The notes under the pieces: generated by a model
What the model saw: only the letters and a program-made list of their open reading frames with translations
What the model was told of the DNA's origin: nothing
Database searches by the model: none
Position numbers and translations under genes: made by a program
Shown: in pieces, positions 34,086 through 44,683 of the stretch
How the letters are laid out: every line of letters starts with the position of its first letter
How positions within the stretch are numbered: the stretch's first letter is position 1
From: Microbacterium sp. Root180
GTDB taxonomy: Bacteria; Actinomycetota; Actinomycetes; Actinomycetales; Microbacteriaceae
NCBI RefSeq assembly: GCF_001428485.1
Contig: NZ_LMHS01000005.1
Span: 1 to 64,000 of the forward strand
Direction of reading: 5' to 3'
Length of the DNA stretch: 64,000 nucleotides

Positions 34086-35540
34086 CTACGGTCCGTAGAG
34101 CCGCGCGAGAGCGCTGTCGAACGCGTCGTATCGTCGGCGGCGCGCCAGGTCCGCACGAGGACGGTAGGTGCGTGTGGGCGGCGTGTGCAGCCCGTCGGTC
34201 TCGGTCAGGGAATCGATGACCCCGGCGCCCGTCAGCGCCAGCATCGCGGCGCCGCGGCAGGCATCTTCGGGCTCCGCCGGAACACGGAGCTCGATCCCCG
34301 TCACGTCGGCCTTGAGCTGGTTCCAGAAGCCCGAGGCGGTCCCGCCGCCGGCGGAGGTGACCGATCGCGTCGGGTGGCCGTGTGCAGCGAGGTCGTCCAG
34401 GTTGCGCTTGAGAAGGTGCGCCACGCCCTCCATCACGGAATAGGCGAGATCGACGCGGTCGTGCTGCAGTTGCAGATCGATGAAGGCTCCGCGTGCCGCG
34501 GCGTTGAAGTCGGGGGGATTCACGCCGGTGAGGTAAGGGAGGAACAGGGGAGCATCGGCGAACGTCCGCTCACGCAGCTCGTGCTCGAGCGCGTCGTACG
34601 ACAGTCCGTCGGCGATCTGCTCCTGGAACCAGTTGAGCGCGACTCCGCCGCTGTCGGCGCAGGCGAACAGCACCGTGTCGCCGGGACGAAGGCCGGCATG
34701 GAACGACACCCTCATGGCGGGGTCGAACGTCCACTCCGGCACAAGCACCGAGAGAGCGAGTACGGTGCCTGCGGACGCGCTGACCGATCCCGGGGCGTAG
34801 GTGCCGGTGCCGACCATCGCGCAGAAGTGGTCCAGCGCTCCTGCATTGACGGTGTACGAGGTCGCCGGCGGAAGACGAACGGCGACCTCGTCGCGCACGG
34901 GCCCCAAGACGGTGCCGGCCGGCACGAGCTCGGGGAGCATCTCCAGACGGATGCCGCAGAAGTCGACCATCTCGGACCAGTACGCCCGCGAGGGCACGTC
35001 GTAGAGGTAGGTGAACCCTCGCGTGGTCTCTTCGCCGACCGAGACGCCGGTGAGACGCATGAGGACGAAGTCCTTGAGCATGAGGACCTGCGCGGCCGCC
35101 TCCAGCACCTGAGGTTGGTGGGTGGCGAGCCACCGCAGTTTGGTGGCGGGCCAGGTCGCGACAGGTTCCGGCTCGCCGGTAATCGCGAAGGCCGCCACCG
35201 GGTCGAACGCCTCGGCGATCTCGCGCGCCTGCGCGGTCGAGCGCTCGTCGAGCCAGGAGATACCCGGACCGACCGGGCGACCCGCGTGATCGGTCAGCAC
35301 GAGGGACTCGGCCTGACCTGTCAAGACGATGGTCGCGGCGTCGACGCCGCTCGCCTCCGGCGCGGCGCGGTGGATGAGGTCCAGCACGCTGTCGAAGACG
35401 GACTCGGGGTCGAAGACGACCTGACTCCCTTCGCGCAGATATCGCATCGGCGCCTGCGCCGCGGAGAGAAGTCGCCCGCGCTCGTCGTACCGGACGACCT
35501 TGATGTTGGTCGTGCCGAGATCGACGGCGTAGACGATCAC
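34086..35540 (-). CDS. FGGY-family carbohydrate kinase
   Basis: A 484-residue sugar kinase with the N-terminal phosphate loop VDLGTTNIK (residues 6-14), the GALDHF sugar-side motif and C-terminal adenosine motif TSAGGGTASGFWNQL. It starts with GTG one base after the YjbQ stop. The substrate cannot be read from sequence: ketopentoses, ketohexoses, tetritols and aldonates all occur in this family. In context it would phosphorylate the ketose produced by the SDR and epimerase. Confidence 0.92.
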   Translation of the reverse strand: MIVYAVDLGTTNIKVVRYDERGRLLSAAQAPMRYLREGSQVVFDPESVFDSVLDLIHRAAPEASGVDAATIVLTGQAESLVLTDHAGRPVGPGISWLDERSTAQAREIAEAFDPVAAFAITGEPEPVATWPATKLRWLATHQPQVLEAAAQVLMLKDFVLMRLTGVSVGEETTRGFTYLYDVPSRAYWSEMVDFCGIRLEMLPELVPAGTVLGPVRDEVAVRLPPATSYTVNAGALDHFCAMVGTGTYAPGSVSASAGTVLALSVLVPEWTFDPAMRVSFHAGLRPGDTVLFACADSGGVALNWFQEQIADGLSYDALEHELRERTFADAPLFLPYLTGVNPPDFNAAARGAFIDLQLQHDRVDLAYSVMEGVAHLLKRNLDDLAAHGHPTRSVTSAGGGTASGFWNQLKADVTGIELRVPAEPEDACRGAAMLALTGAGVIDSLTETDGLHTPPTRTYRPRADLARRRRYDAFDSALARLYGP

Positions 35541-35541
35541 G

Positions 35542-36039
35542 TCATCGCCCCATCACAGTGAGGAAGACGGTGCGCTCGCGGGTGCGCACGGAGTCGAGGT
35601 CGCCGAAGTAGATCCGGCCGAACTCGCCCAGGACGCCCTCGCCGGCGACGACCGGCACGGTCGTCGACCTTCCCAGGATCGAGGAGATGATGTGCCCGTC
35701 GGTGTTGAGTCCCCATGAGGGATGTTCGCCGCGCAGGTCGGCAGCGTTCTTGATGTGGATCGGGCCGGGGTGGAGGTACTGGCCTTCGTTGCGGGCGGGC
35801 GGGACGATCTTCGCGAACACATTCAAAGTGTCCTGCAGGATCAGTTGGGTCCCGTAGTACGTGACGTCCTCGGATTCCTCCTGGATGAACACGCAGCAGC
35901 TCGTGTGCTGGGTGTAGGCGATCGCGATCCCCTCCTCGATCCCCGACTCCGCGACAAGCTGCGTGAGCCGGTCGGTCACGTCGAAGAACTCCTGACGAGC
36001 AGGGGTGCTCACGATGAAGGAACGTGACTGGACGAGCAT
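35542..36039 (-). CDS. YjbQ/UPF0047 family protein
   Basis: A 165-residue protein with the YjbQ family signature YTQHTSCCVFIQEE and a C-terminal GEFGRIYFGDLDS region. E. coli YjbQ shows weak thiamine-phosphate-synthase-like activity when overproduced, but the true function of the family is unknown. I chose the ATG at 36039 because it has AAGGAG at 8-nt spacing and the conserved domain begins at once; an ATG at 36117 overlapping the permease stop (ATGA) would add 26 residues. Its place inside a sugar importer-kinase operon, with 1 bp to the kinase gene, argues for a carbohydrate-related role. Confidence 0.88.
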   Translation of the reverse strand: MLVQSRSFIVSTPARQEFFDVTDRLTQLVAESGIEEGIAIAYTQHTSCCVFIQEESEDVTYYGTQLILQDTLNVFAKIVPPARNEGQYLHPGPIHIKNAADLRGEHPSWGLNTDGHIISSILGRSTTVPVVAGEGVLGEFGRIYFGDLDSVRTRERTVFLTVMGR

Positions 36040-36113
36040 GCTGTTTCTCCTTGCAATGGCTCCGGGACGGTCGCTGACCGTCGGTTCGCTGGCTTGAGCG
36101 GGCGTCGACTCGG

Positions 36114-37013
36114 TCATTCGGCGGAGATCGCCCCCCCGGTCATGCCGGCGACGATGTGCTTCTGAACGATGAAGGCGACGATCATGACGGGCAGGATCGT
36201 CACCGTGCCGACTGCGGCGACCTGACCCCACGACGTTCCGATCGGCGTGATGAGACTGGGGATCGCGACGGGCAGGGTCTGCGTGTGGCGGCCCGTGAGG
36301 ACGAGCGCGAAGAGGAACTCGTTCCACGAATTGATGAGACAGAAGATCGCAGTCGCCGCGAGGCCGGGCTTCACGATGGGGAGGATGACGCGCAGGAACG
36401 TGCCCCACTCCCCGCACCCGTCGAGTCGCGCCGCCTCATCGAGGGTGGTGGGAACGGAGAGGAAGAATCCCCGCATCATCCACACCGTGAACGGCAGGGC
36501 GAAAGTGAGATGCGCGGCGATCAACCCGACGTAGGTATCCCGCAGCCCGAGATTCGAGGCCAGCACGAACAGGGGAACCGCGAGCACCATCGCCGGAAGG
36601 AGACGGGCCGCGAGCAGCGCCATCATGAAGCCTTCACCCTTGCTGATGCGACTGAGACTGTAGGCAGCGGGAACGCCGACGACCATGGCGACAAGCGTCG
36701 AGACGACACCGACCACGGCCGAGTTGACGAGGTTGTCGGCGAACCCCTTGTCGACGAAGGCCTCGACGTAGTTGTCGAGCGTCGGCGTGAAGAAGAGTGT
36801 CGGGGCGGACGAGAAGATGTCGATGCGGTCCTTGAACGACGTCAGGACGAGCCACACGATCGGTGACAGATAGGCGACGATGATCGCGACCGCCACGACC
36901 GCCACAATGACCCTGACGACACCCCGGCCGGCCGACCGCGGCCGAAGCGGGAGGGTGGAGCCTCGGCCATTGGTCACGATGGCGCGGGTGGTGGTGACCG
37001 TTGTCGTACTCAT
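36114..37013 (-). CDS. Sugar ABC transporter permease (MalG-like)
   Basis: A 299-residue permease with a long Thr/Arg-rich N-terminal tail, about six helices and EAA loop TLDEAARLDGCGEWGTFLRVILP. It ends with AGMTGGAISAE. The ATG at 37013 overlaps the upstream permease by 4 bp and has AAAGGG upstream. The frame stays open upstream through the neighbouring gene, which gives a false appearance of a fused double permease. The partner binding protein is at 37948. Confidence 0.92.
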   Translation of the reverse strand: MSTTTVTTTRAIVTNGRGSTLPLRPRSAGRGVVRVIVAVVAVAIIVAYLSPIVWLVLTSFKDRIDIFSSAPTLFFTPTLDNYVEAFVDKGFADNLVNSAVVGVVSTLVAMVVGVPAAYSLSRISKGEGFMMALLAARLLPAMVLAVPLFVLASNLGLRDTYVGLIAAHLTFALPFTVWMMRGFFLSVPTTLDEAARLDGCGEWGTFLRVILPIVKPGLAATAIFCLINSWNEFLFALVLTGRHTQTLPVAIPSLITPIGTSWGQVAAVGTVTILPVMIVAFIVQKHIVAGMTGGAISAE

Positions 37014-37942
37014 CCGTTCACGCCCTTTCTGCTGAGGTACCGGAACAGGAACCACGCGATGGTGGCCACCACGGCGAAGGTCGCGATGCCGAGCGCGGCG
37101 CCATAGCTCATGTCGAACGCGGTGAAGCTCACCCGGTACTGGAAGATGTCGTTGACCGTCGTCGCTGCGCCCGGACCGCCGCCGGTGAGGATGTAGACCT
37201 GGTCGAACATGCGGATCGCCTCTGTCGCACGGAAGAGGATGGCGACGCCGATGACCGGACGGATCATGGGCAGCATGACGTGCCAGTAGAGCTGGAACGT
37301 GTTGCAGCCGTCGAGCTCGGCGGCCTGGATCTGCGCCTGAGGCGCAGCGGATAGCCCCGCGAGCACCATGAGGGCGATGAACGGCGTCCACTCCCAGACA
37401 TCCATCGCGACGAGTGCCGAGAACGCGCCGATCGGACTGTCGAGCACACCGGCCTCGCCGACGAGGCCGAGGGTCTGAAGCACGGATGTCATGTACCCGA
37501 ACTGCGGGTTCAGGCCGAAGCTGAACATGAGGCCCACCACGAGCGGCGTGGCGATCATCGGCAGCAGCAGGAACGAAGTGACGAGGCGCCGGGTGCGGAT
37601 GAGTCGAGACAGCCACACTCCGATCGCTGTGCCGAGGACTGTCTGAATCGCGACGGCGAGCACGACGTAGGCGATCGTGATGAGGATCGCCTGGCCGAAC
37701 TGCGCATCGTGGAACATGCGCGTGTAGTTGTCGAGGCCGATCCACTGCCCGTTCGCGGTGGGGTCGACGGGGCTGTAGGACTGGAAGCTCAAGGTGAGGC
37801 TGTAGACCAGGGGGAACGCCAGCACCAGGGCGAGGATGATCAGGCTCGGCGCCTGCATCCCGACTCGGGTCCATCGCAGCCGCCTGGCTGCCCGCAGGCG
37901 CCGGGTGGGCGCCTGCGGGAGCGTGCCAGATTGCGTGGACAT
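37010..37942 (-). CDS. Sugar ABC transporter permease (MalF-like)
   Basis: A 310-residue permease with basic N-terminus, about six helices and EAA loop QIQAAELDGCNTFQLYWHVMLP. It begins only 5 bp after the binding-protein stop, so unlike the other importers here there is no room for an intercistronic hairpin; expression of the two should be closely matched. No ATPase gene is linked. Confidence 0.92.
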   Translation of the reverse strand: MSTQSGTLPQAPTRRLRAARRLRWTRVGMQAPSLIILALVLAFPLVYSLTLSFQSYSPVDPTANGQWIGLDNYTRMFHDAQFGQAILITIAYVVLAVAIQTVLGTAIGVWLSRLIRTRRLVTSFLLLPMIATPLVVGLMFSFGLNPQFGYMTSVLQTLGLVGEAGVLDSPIGAFSALVAMDVWEWTPFIALMVLAGLSAAPQAQIQAAELDGCNTFQLYWHVMLPMIRPVIGVAILFRATEAIRMFDQVYILTGGGPGAATTVNDIFQYRVSFTAFDMSYGAALGIATFAVVATIAWFLFRYLSRKGVNG

Positions 37943-37947
37943 GGGGA

Positions 37948-39393
37948 TCAGAAGGCCTTCAGCGGAAGCTTGTCGCCCAGAATGTTCGTGATCTCGTCCT
38001 GGGCGTCGGTGAGAGCCTGCTCCGACGTCGACTCACCGACCAGCGCGTTGGAGACCTGCAGCATCAGCTGATCGAGCATCTGGGGCCACTCCGCGTTGCG
38101 GGGGCGGGCCAGCGCGTTCTCGAGGCTGCTGAGCTGCTGGGGCCATGAGGGGAGCGAGGCGACCAGTTCGGGATCCTCGAACGCGGAGCGAGTCGCCGGG
38201 ACGCCGCCCAGTTCGCCGATCTTCTTCTGCACCGATTCAGACAGTGCCCACGCGGTGAAGAGGTACGCGGCATTCGCGTCGATCGCCTGCGTGCTGATGC
38301 CATAGGTCCAGGCGCCGTGCAGCGCGTGCGGGTCGTCGCCCTCCGCGAGGACCGGGACGTCGCCGTAGGCCATCTTGCCGACGACCGCGGACTGCTCCGG
38401 ATTCTCCATCGCGCCCGCGGTGTCGCCCCACGAGATCGCCTGGACGGCGACTCCCTGCTGAAGCTGCGCGGTCACCTCGTCCCACGTGGCGGACGTGTAG
38501 CCGGGCGGGGCGAACTCGCCGAGGGAGCTCATGTAGTCGAGGCTGGCGACCGAGCCCTCGCTGTCCACGATCAGCTCGCCTTCGGGCGAGAGGATGCCGC
38601 CACCGAAGGAGTTCGCGTAGTTGATCCACTCGAACACGGCTGCCTCGTGGCGCTTGCCGGCGAGCGTCACACCGTAGATCGGGTCGGTGAGCGTCTCGCC
38701 AGCCAGCTCCTCCCCGGCATCCCGGGTGAAGAACTCGGCGATGTCGTAGTACTGGTCCCACGTCGTCGCGGGGGCGAGCTCGTAGCCGTACTCCGCTTCG
38801 AACGCCGCCTTCTCGGACTCGTTCTCAAGCAGGTCGGACCGGTAGAGCATCATCGTGACGGCGCTGTTCGAGGGCATGCCGTAGTACTTGCCGTCCCACA
38901 GTGCCGCGGTGTCCCACAGGCCGGGGAGGAGATCCTCCTGGTTGAACTCGTCGCTCACGTTGTCGGCGTTGGCGTCCATGAGCGGCGTGATCTCCTCGAG
39001 GTATCCGCTGCCGGCGTACGCACCGAGGTAGTCGTAGGGGATCGAGACCACGTCGAAGTCTCCCTGCGACGTTGAGAAGTCGAGGGTCGCACGTTGCACG
39101 AGCTGTGCGAAGGGTGCCGTCTCGATGGTCACGTCGATGCCGGTCATCTCGGTGAACTCGGGAAGAAGCTCGTTGAGGATGTCGGAGTTCAGCGTCGCTT
39201 CGGCCAGCACGTTCAGCTCGGTGCCCGCGAACTCCTGGGACCAGCCGTTGGCATTCGCGGGATCGACGTCGGACCCTGACGAGCCGCAGCCCGCGAGCAC
39301 GAGTGTGGCTGCAGCGGAGCCGGCGAGGAGCGCCAGCGCGCGGCCTGTGCTCTTCGCTCGCGCATCGGGGCTGGAATGGGAGAAGAGGTACAT
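37948..39393 (-). CDS. Sugar/polyol ABC transporter substrate-binding lipoprotein
   Basis: A 481-residue family 1 solute-binding protein with lipobox LAGC at about residue 35 and the mature domain beginning GTELNVLAEATLN; it has VSIPYDYLGAYAGSGYLEEITP and KYYGMPSNSAVTMMLYR as ligand-cleft regions. GGAAGGA precedes the ATG. First gene of the operon that ends with the SDR at 32444, divergent from a DeoR regulator. The overall pattern resembles importers of polyols, but the ligand is not determined. Confidence 0.92.
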   Translation of the reverse strand: MYLFSHSSPDARAKSTGRALALLAGSAAATLVLAGCGSSGSDVDPANANGWSQEFAGTELNVLAEATLNSDILNELLPEFTEMTGIDVTIETAPFAQLVQRATLDFSTSQGDFDVVSIPYDYLGAYAGSGYLEEITPLMDANADNVSDEFNQEDLLPGLWDTAALWDGKYYGMPSNSAVTMMLYRSDLLENESEKAAFEAEYGYELAPATTWDQYYDIAEFFTRDAGEELAGETLTDPIYGVTLAGKRHEAAVFEWINYANSFGGGILSPEGELIVDSEGSVASLDYMSSLGEFAPPGYTSATWDEVTAQLQQGVAVQAISWGDTAGAMENPEQSAVVGKMAYGDVPVLAEGDDPHALHGAWTYGISTQAIDANAAYLFTAWALSESVQKKIGELGGVPATRSAFEDPELVASLPSWPQQLSSLENALARPRNAEWPQMLDQLMLQVSNALVGESTSEQALTDAQDEITNILGDKLPLKAF

Positions 39394-39450
39394 CGTCGTC
39401 CTTCCGGTCGGGTGAGCGGACTGCCTCTTATGCCGGGAACCAGTGTGAGG

Positions 39451-39472
39451 CTGTTACGGGTAAATGTAACAG
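39451..39472. promoter_or_regulatory. Inverted repeat over the -10 of the binding-protein promoter
   Basis: CTGTTAC (39451-39457) and GTAACAG (39466-39472) are perfect arms around 8 bp. The repeat covers the -10 box of the leftward promoter, so it is a good repressor site, perhaps for the adjacent DeoR protein. Confidence 0.55.
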
Positions 39473-39491
39473 GATCACAAATACAGCGCAA
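39463..39491 (-). promoter_or_regulatory. Promoter of the polyol/sugar ABC operon
   Basis: On the minus strand TTGCGC (39491-39486) and TACATT (39468-39463) are 17 bp apart. The -10 lies inside the inverted repeat at 39451-39472. Confidence 0.5.
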
Positions 39492-39507
39492 GCATCCGGA
39501 TTTATGT

Positions 39508-39544
39508 GTGATTCATTTACAATCACCTGACCCGGTGTGATAGT
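39508..39544 (+). promoter_or_regulatory. DeoR-gene promoter with GTGATT/AATCAC repeat
   Basis: TTTACA (39516-39521) and GATAGT (39539-39544) are 17 bp apart and read toward the DeoR gene. GTGATT (39508-39513) and AATCAC (39521-39526) form an inverted repeat over the -35. Further TGTGAT copies lie at 39536 and, inverted, at 39474. The recurring TGTGAT suggests a DeoR half-site. Confidence 0.5.
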
Positions 39545-39603
39545 TTCTCGGACAGGTGCCGGAGCCTCCCTCCGACGCCGGGCAGACAGGGGCAGGAGAT
39601 CCG

Positions 39604-40407
39604 ATGAGCGGTCGTGCACCGCAGCGCAGGCGTGCTGCGATCGAGTCGCTGATGAGCGATCGCGCCGAGGTCGACATCCCGAGCCTCGCCGTGCACTTCG
39701 GCGTCTCCGAGATGACGATCCGTCGCGATCTGGAGGCACTTGAGGAGGACGGCGTCGTGCGCCGTCTCGTCGGCGGACGCGCCGTCATGGTCGACCCGAA
39801 GAGCGTCGAACCAGAACTCTCGGCCCGCGCTGACACCGCACACGAGACGAAGGCTCACATCGGACGCGCCGTGGCCGAGCTCATCGCCGACGACGAGGTG
39901 GTGTACTTCGACGGCGGGAGCACGGCACTCGCCGTCGCTCACGCACTCCGAGGGACGGGCAAGACCCTGACAGTGCTGACCCGCAGTCTGCTGATCGCCG
40001 CGGAGCTCGCTCACGAGCCGACCGTCGATATCTTCCTCCTCGGGGGACGCGTGAAGTCGTCCGAGATGGTCACCACGAGTTCCACAATGGCCGACGACTT
40101 GCGGCACTACAACGTCGACACGTACGTCATGGGGATCAGCGGCGTACACCCCGCACGAGGCCTCACCGACTACGACCCCGACGAGAGCGCAGGCAAGCGT
40201 CTCGCCCTCGAGCGGGCCGACCGCGTCGTGCTGGCGTTCGACCACTCCAAGCTGGACCGGGTGCTGATGTCTCGCGTAGCTGGGCTTGAGGATGTCGACG
40301 TCGTCGTCACCGATGCCGAGCCCGAGAACGAGGCGATCGCCGCGATGCCCGCGACGGTGCGCGTGGTCATCGTCAAGCCCAGCCCGGCCCTCGTGCGTAC
40401 GGCGTGA
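39604..40407 (+). CDS. DeoR/GlpR family regulator
   Basis: A 267-residue DeoR-type repressor: N-terminal helix-turn-helix (about 5-60, with VHFGVSEMTIRRDLEALEEDG) and a C-terminal sugar-phosphate sensor of the NagB-like fold with YFDGGSTALAVA and GGRVKSSEMVTT. The ATG at 39604 has a GGAG site at about 7 nt. It is divergent from the importer operon, and repeats in the gap suggest control of both directions. DeoR proteins usually respond to a phosphorylated sugar, fitting the FGGY kinase in the target operon. Confidence 0.93.
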   Translation: MSGRAPQRRRAAIESLMSDRAEVDIPSLAVHFGVSEMTIRRDLEALEEDGVVRRLVGGRAVMVDPKSVEPELSARADTAHETKAHIGRAVAELIADDEVVYFDGGSTALAVAHALRGTGKTLTVLTRSLLIAAELAHEPTVDIFLLGGRVKSSEMVTTSSTMADDLRHYNVDTYVMGISGVHPARGLTDYDPDESAGKRLALERADRVVLAFDHSKLDRVLMSRVAGLEDVDVVVTDAEPENEAIAAMPATVRVVIVKPSPALVRTA

Positions 40408-40414
40408 GGCCGTG

Positions 40415-41125
40415 ATGTCGGCAGACTCCCGGCTCTCCGCGCCGTTCTTCGAGATCGGCCCGAAGAACCTGCTCCGACTGCCGGCGATCATCGAGGTCGC
40501 CCTCGCCGCCGTTCGCGCCGGCGACGAGAACGGCGTGTCGGTCATCGTCACCGTACCGGCGCCGCTCATCGCGCAGGTCCAGCGCGCGGTGCCCGACGTG
40601 TTCGTGTTCGCGCAGACGATGGATGACGATGAGCCCGGGCCGAGCGTCGGCCGGATCACGGCGGAGTCCCTCGTGGATGCCGGCGCGCGCGGCGTCATGC
40701 TGAACCACGACAGCAGTCCCCTCGATCCCACGACGCTGGCGCGAACCGTCCGCCGTGCGTCCGAGAGCGGACTCATGACGATGGTGTGCGCGGGTACCGA
40801 TGAGCAGGCGCTCGATCTGGCCCGGCTCGATCCCACGATCGTGCTCTACGAGCCACCGGAGCTGATCGGCGGAGCCGGCGGCGGCGACCGTCCCTGGATC
40901 CGCCCGATCGACCGGCGAGTCCGCGAGGTCGCTCCCGAGGTCCTCATGATGCACGCAGGAGGCGTCGCCGTCCCGGAGGACGCCTACCGGATCATGCGCA
41001 GCGGTGCGCAGGGGACAGGATCGACGTCGGGAGTGCTGCGCGCGGCGTCGCCGACGGATGCCGCGGCGCAGTTCATCCGCGCGGCGCGCCGAGGCTACGA
41101 CGAGGCACTTTCCGCCGGCGGCTGA
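40415..41125 (+). CDS. Triose-phosphate-isomerase-like protein
   Basis: A 236-residue TIM-barrel protein resembling the short archaeal type of triose-phosphate isomerase: K17 in EIGPKNLL, H98 in VMLNHDSSP, E146 in VLYEPPELIGG and a phosphate-binding end GAQGTGSTSGVLRAA. The catalytic Lys, His and Glu are all present. Bacterial genomes use a longer TpiA for glycolysis, so this copy beside a sugar operon is probably an isomerase for a related phosphate (for example a tetrulose or ketose phosphate). It follows the DeoR gene by 7 bp; a GTG three bases upstream is an alternative start. Confidence 0.85.
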   Translation: MSADSRLSAPFFEIGPKNLLRLPAIIEVALAAVRAGDENGVSVIVTVPAPLIAQVQRAVPDVFVFAQTMDDDEPGPSVGRITAESLVDAGARGVMLNHDSSPLDPTTLARTVRRASESGLMTMVCAGTDEQALDLARLDPTIVLYEPPELIGGAGGGDRPWIRPIDRRVREVAPEVLMMHAGGVAVPEDAYRIMRSGAQGTGSTSGVLRAASPTDAAAQFIRAARRGYDEALSAGG

Positions 41126-41150
41126 CACCTGGGCAGTTCGCCTGTCCGCC

Positions 41151-41169
41151 CGGCCACGAGGCCGTTCTT
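41151..41169 (+). terminator. Weak terminator-like hairpin
   Basis: CGGCC-ACGA-GGCCG forms a 5-bp stem followed by TTCTT, in the gap between two convergent genes. The U-tract is short, so this is only a candidate. Confidence 0.3.
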
Positions 41170-41256
41170 CGGGTCAACGAGCCGCCGTTCATCGATCAAG
41201 GTGCCCTAGATCGTGGCACGCAGTGCAGCGATTCGACGGGCGTTCGTCACCGGCCT

Positions 41257-43388
<2,132 letters not shown>

Positions 43389-43478
43389 TGACTCAGGATG
43401 CCTGATGCCGACGCTCGCCGCACGTCGCGTCTGGGGTCATCTCGGCGAGCGTGCGAGAAGAGAGCTGACGTCTGAGAT

Positions 43479-44564
43479 TCATGTCCGTGCAGGTGCTGTG
43501 GACTCCCGGACGATCAGGGGCGCCATCCGTGAGGGATCGCTCGTCGGGCGGGGAATCTCCTCGATCGAGGAGAGAAGCTTGTCCACGGCGATCGCGCCGG
43601 CTTCCTCGAAGTCGAGTCTGAGTGTGGTCAGCGGTGGGCGGAAGAACGCCGCCTCGGGGATGTCGTCGATGCCCGTCACACTGACGTCATCCGGAACTCT
43701 CAGACCCGCTTCCGTCAGCGCGAGAATCGCACCGAGCGCCATCTGGTCGTTGGACGCCACAACGGCCGTCGCACCGAACAGGTGGGGGGCGTCCCGGATC
43801 GCTCGGTAGCCAGAGGATGCCGACCAGTCGCCGCTCACCTGGCCGACGGGGAGAAGCCCGCTGGCGCTCAGTGCCAAATCGAAGGCCTGGGTGCGGTTGC
43901 GCGCCGCGGACCACGTTGCCGGGCCGGCGATGTGGAGAATTCGCTCGTGCCCCAGATCCCGAAGGTGCGAGATCAAAGCAGGAAAGCCCGCGGACGTCAG
44001 CTCGCTCGGCTGCCCCGCCACGGAGTCGCTCACCTCCGTCGCAAACACGACCGGGACCCGGAAGTCCGTGTGCTGAAATGCCTCGGCCATCTCGTCGGTT
44101 GACGCCAACGCCAGGACGCCGGCGACGTCCAGCTGAGCCGCCAGATCGAGAGCCTCTTGGATGGCGGCCGGATCGCCCATGTCCAGGGCGATGATGTCGA
44201 GGAGGTAGCCGGCCTGACGTGCAGCCGTGCTCGCGCCCTGCACGATCCTGCTCGGCCCGATCTGGTTGATCTCGTGCGTCAGCGCAGCGATGCGGTGCGA
44301 TCGCCCGCTCTTCAGAGAGCGGGCTGTGAGGTTCGGCCGATAACCGAGCTGATCCAGCGCACTGACGACCTTGTCCCGTGTCGCCGGCCGGATTCCCTGG
44401 TAGCCCTTGAGGAATCGACTCACCGTCTGGTGAGACACGCCGGCGCGCCTTGCCACGTCGTAGATCGTGGCCGGCTTGGAGAGCGAGGACGCACCGCTCG
44501 TCTCATCTGCGGCGGCTTCCCACGCGTCGGCCTGACTCGATGTGTCCGCGAGCTCCGAATCCAT
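43479..44564 (-). CDS. LacI family regulator (LacI1)
   Basis: A 361-residue LacI repressor with an unusual 30-residue acidic N-terminal extension before the helix-turn-helix (ATIYDVARRAGVSHQTVSRFL) and a periplasmic-binding-like sensor domain. GGAGGAAG precedes the ATG. It is divergent from the GH42 gene; two palindromes with a central CG lie in the gap. Likely inducer: galactose, a galactobiose or allolactose-like sugar. Confidence 0.94.
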   Translation of the reverse strand: MDSELADTSSQADAWEAAADETSGASSLSKPATIYDVARRAGVSHQTVSRFLKGYQGIRPATRDKVVSALDQLGYRPNLTARSLKSGRSHRIAALTHEINQIGPSRIVQGASTAARQAGYLLDIIALDMGDPAAIQEALDLAAQLDVAGVLALASTDEMAEAFQHTDFRVPVVFATEVSDSVAGQPSELTSAGFPALISHLRDLGHERILHIAGPATWSAARNRTQAFDLALSASGLLPVGQVSGDWSASSGYRAIRDAPHLFGATAVVASNDQMALGAILALTEAGLRVPDDVSVTGIDDIPEAAFFRPPLTTLRLDFEEAGAIAVDKLLSSIEEIPRPTSDPSRMAPLIVRESTAPART

Positions 44565-44655
44565 GACTTCCTCCGGGGTTGATCCACCCTAGCCGTCGCG
44601 CAGGCGTCATCATCCGACGTGTCGGCTCTGCGATGGCCAAACGTCAATCTGGAGT

Positions 44656-44665
44656 TTATCGATAA
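44656..44665. promoter_or_regulatory. LacI1 operator O1
   Basis: TTATCGATAA is a perfect 10-bp palindrome with a central CG. Its centre is 31 bp from that of the stronger site at 44685-44698. Confidence 0.5.
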
Positions 44666-44683
44666 CATTCTGGTCCCAGACCG

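Noticed and set aside
36114..37874. Apparent single 586-residue protein that would fuse two permeases
   Set aside because: Only the last 299 residues are a permease; the earlier part is the wrong frame of the MalF-like gene at 37010-37942, which has its own start and stop.
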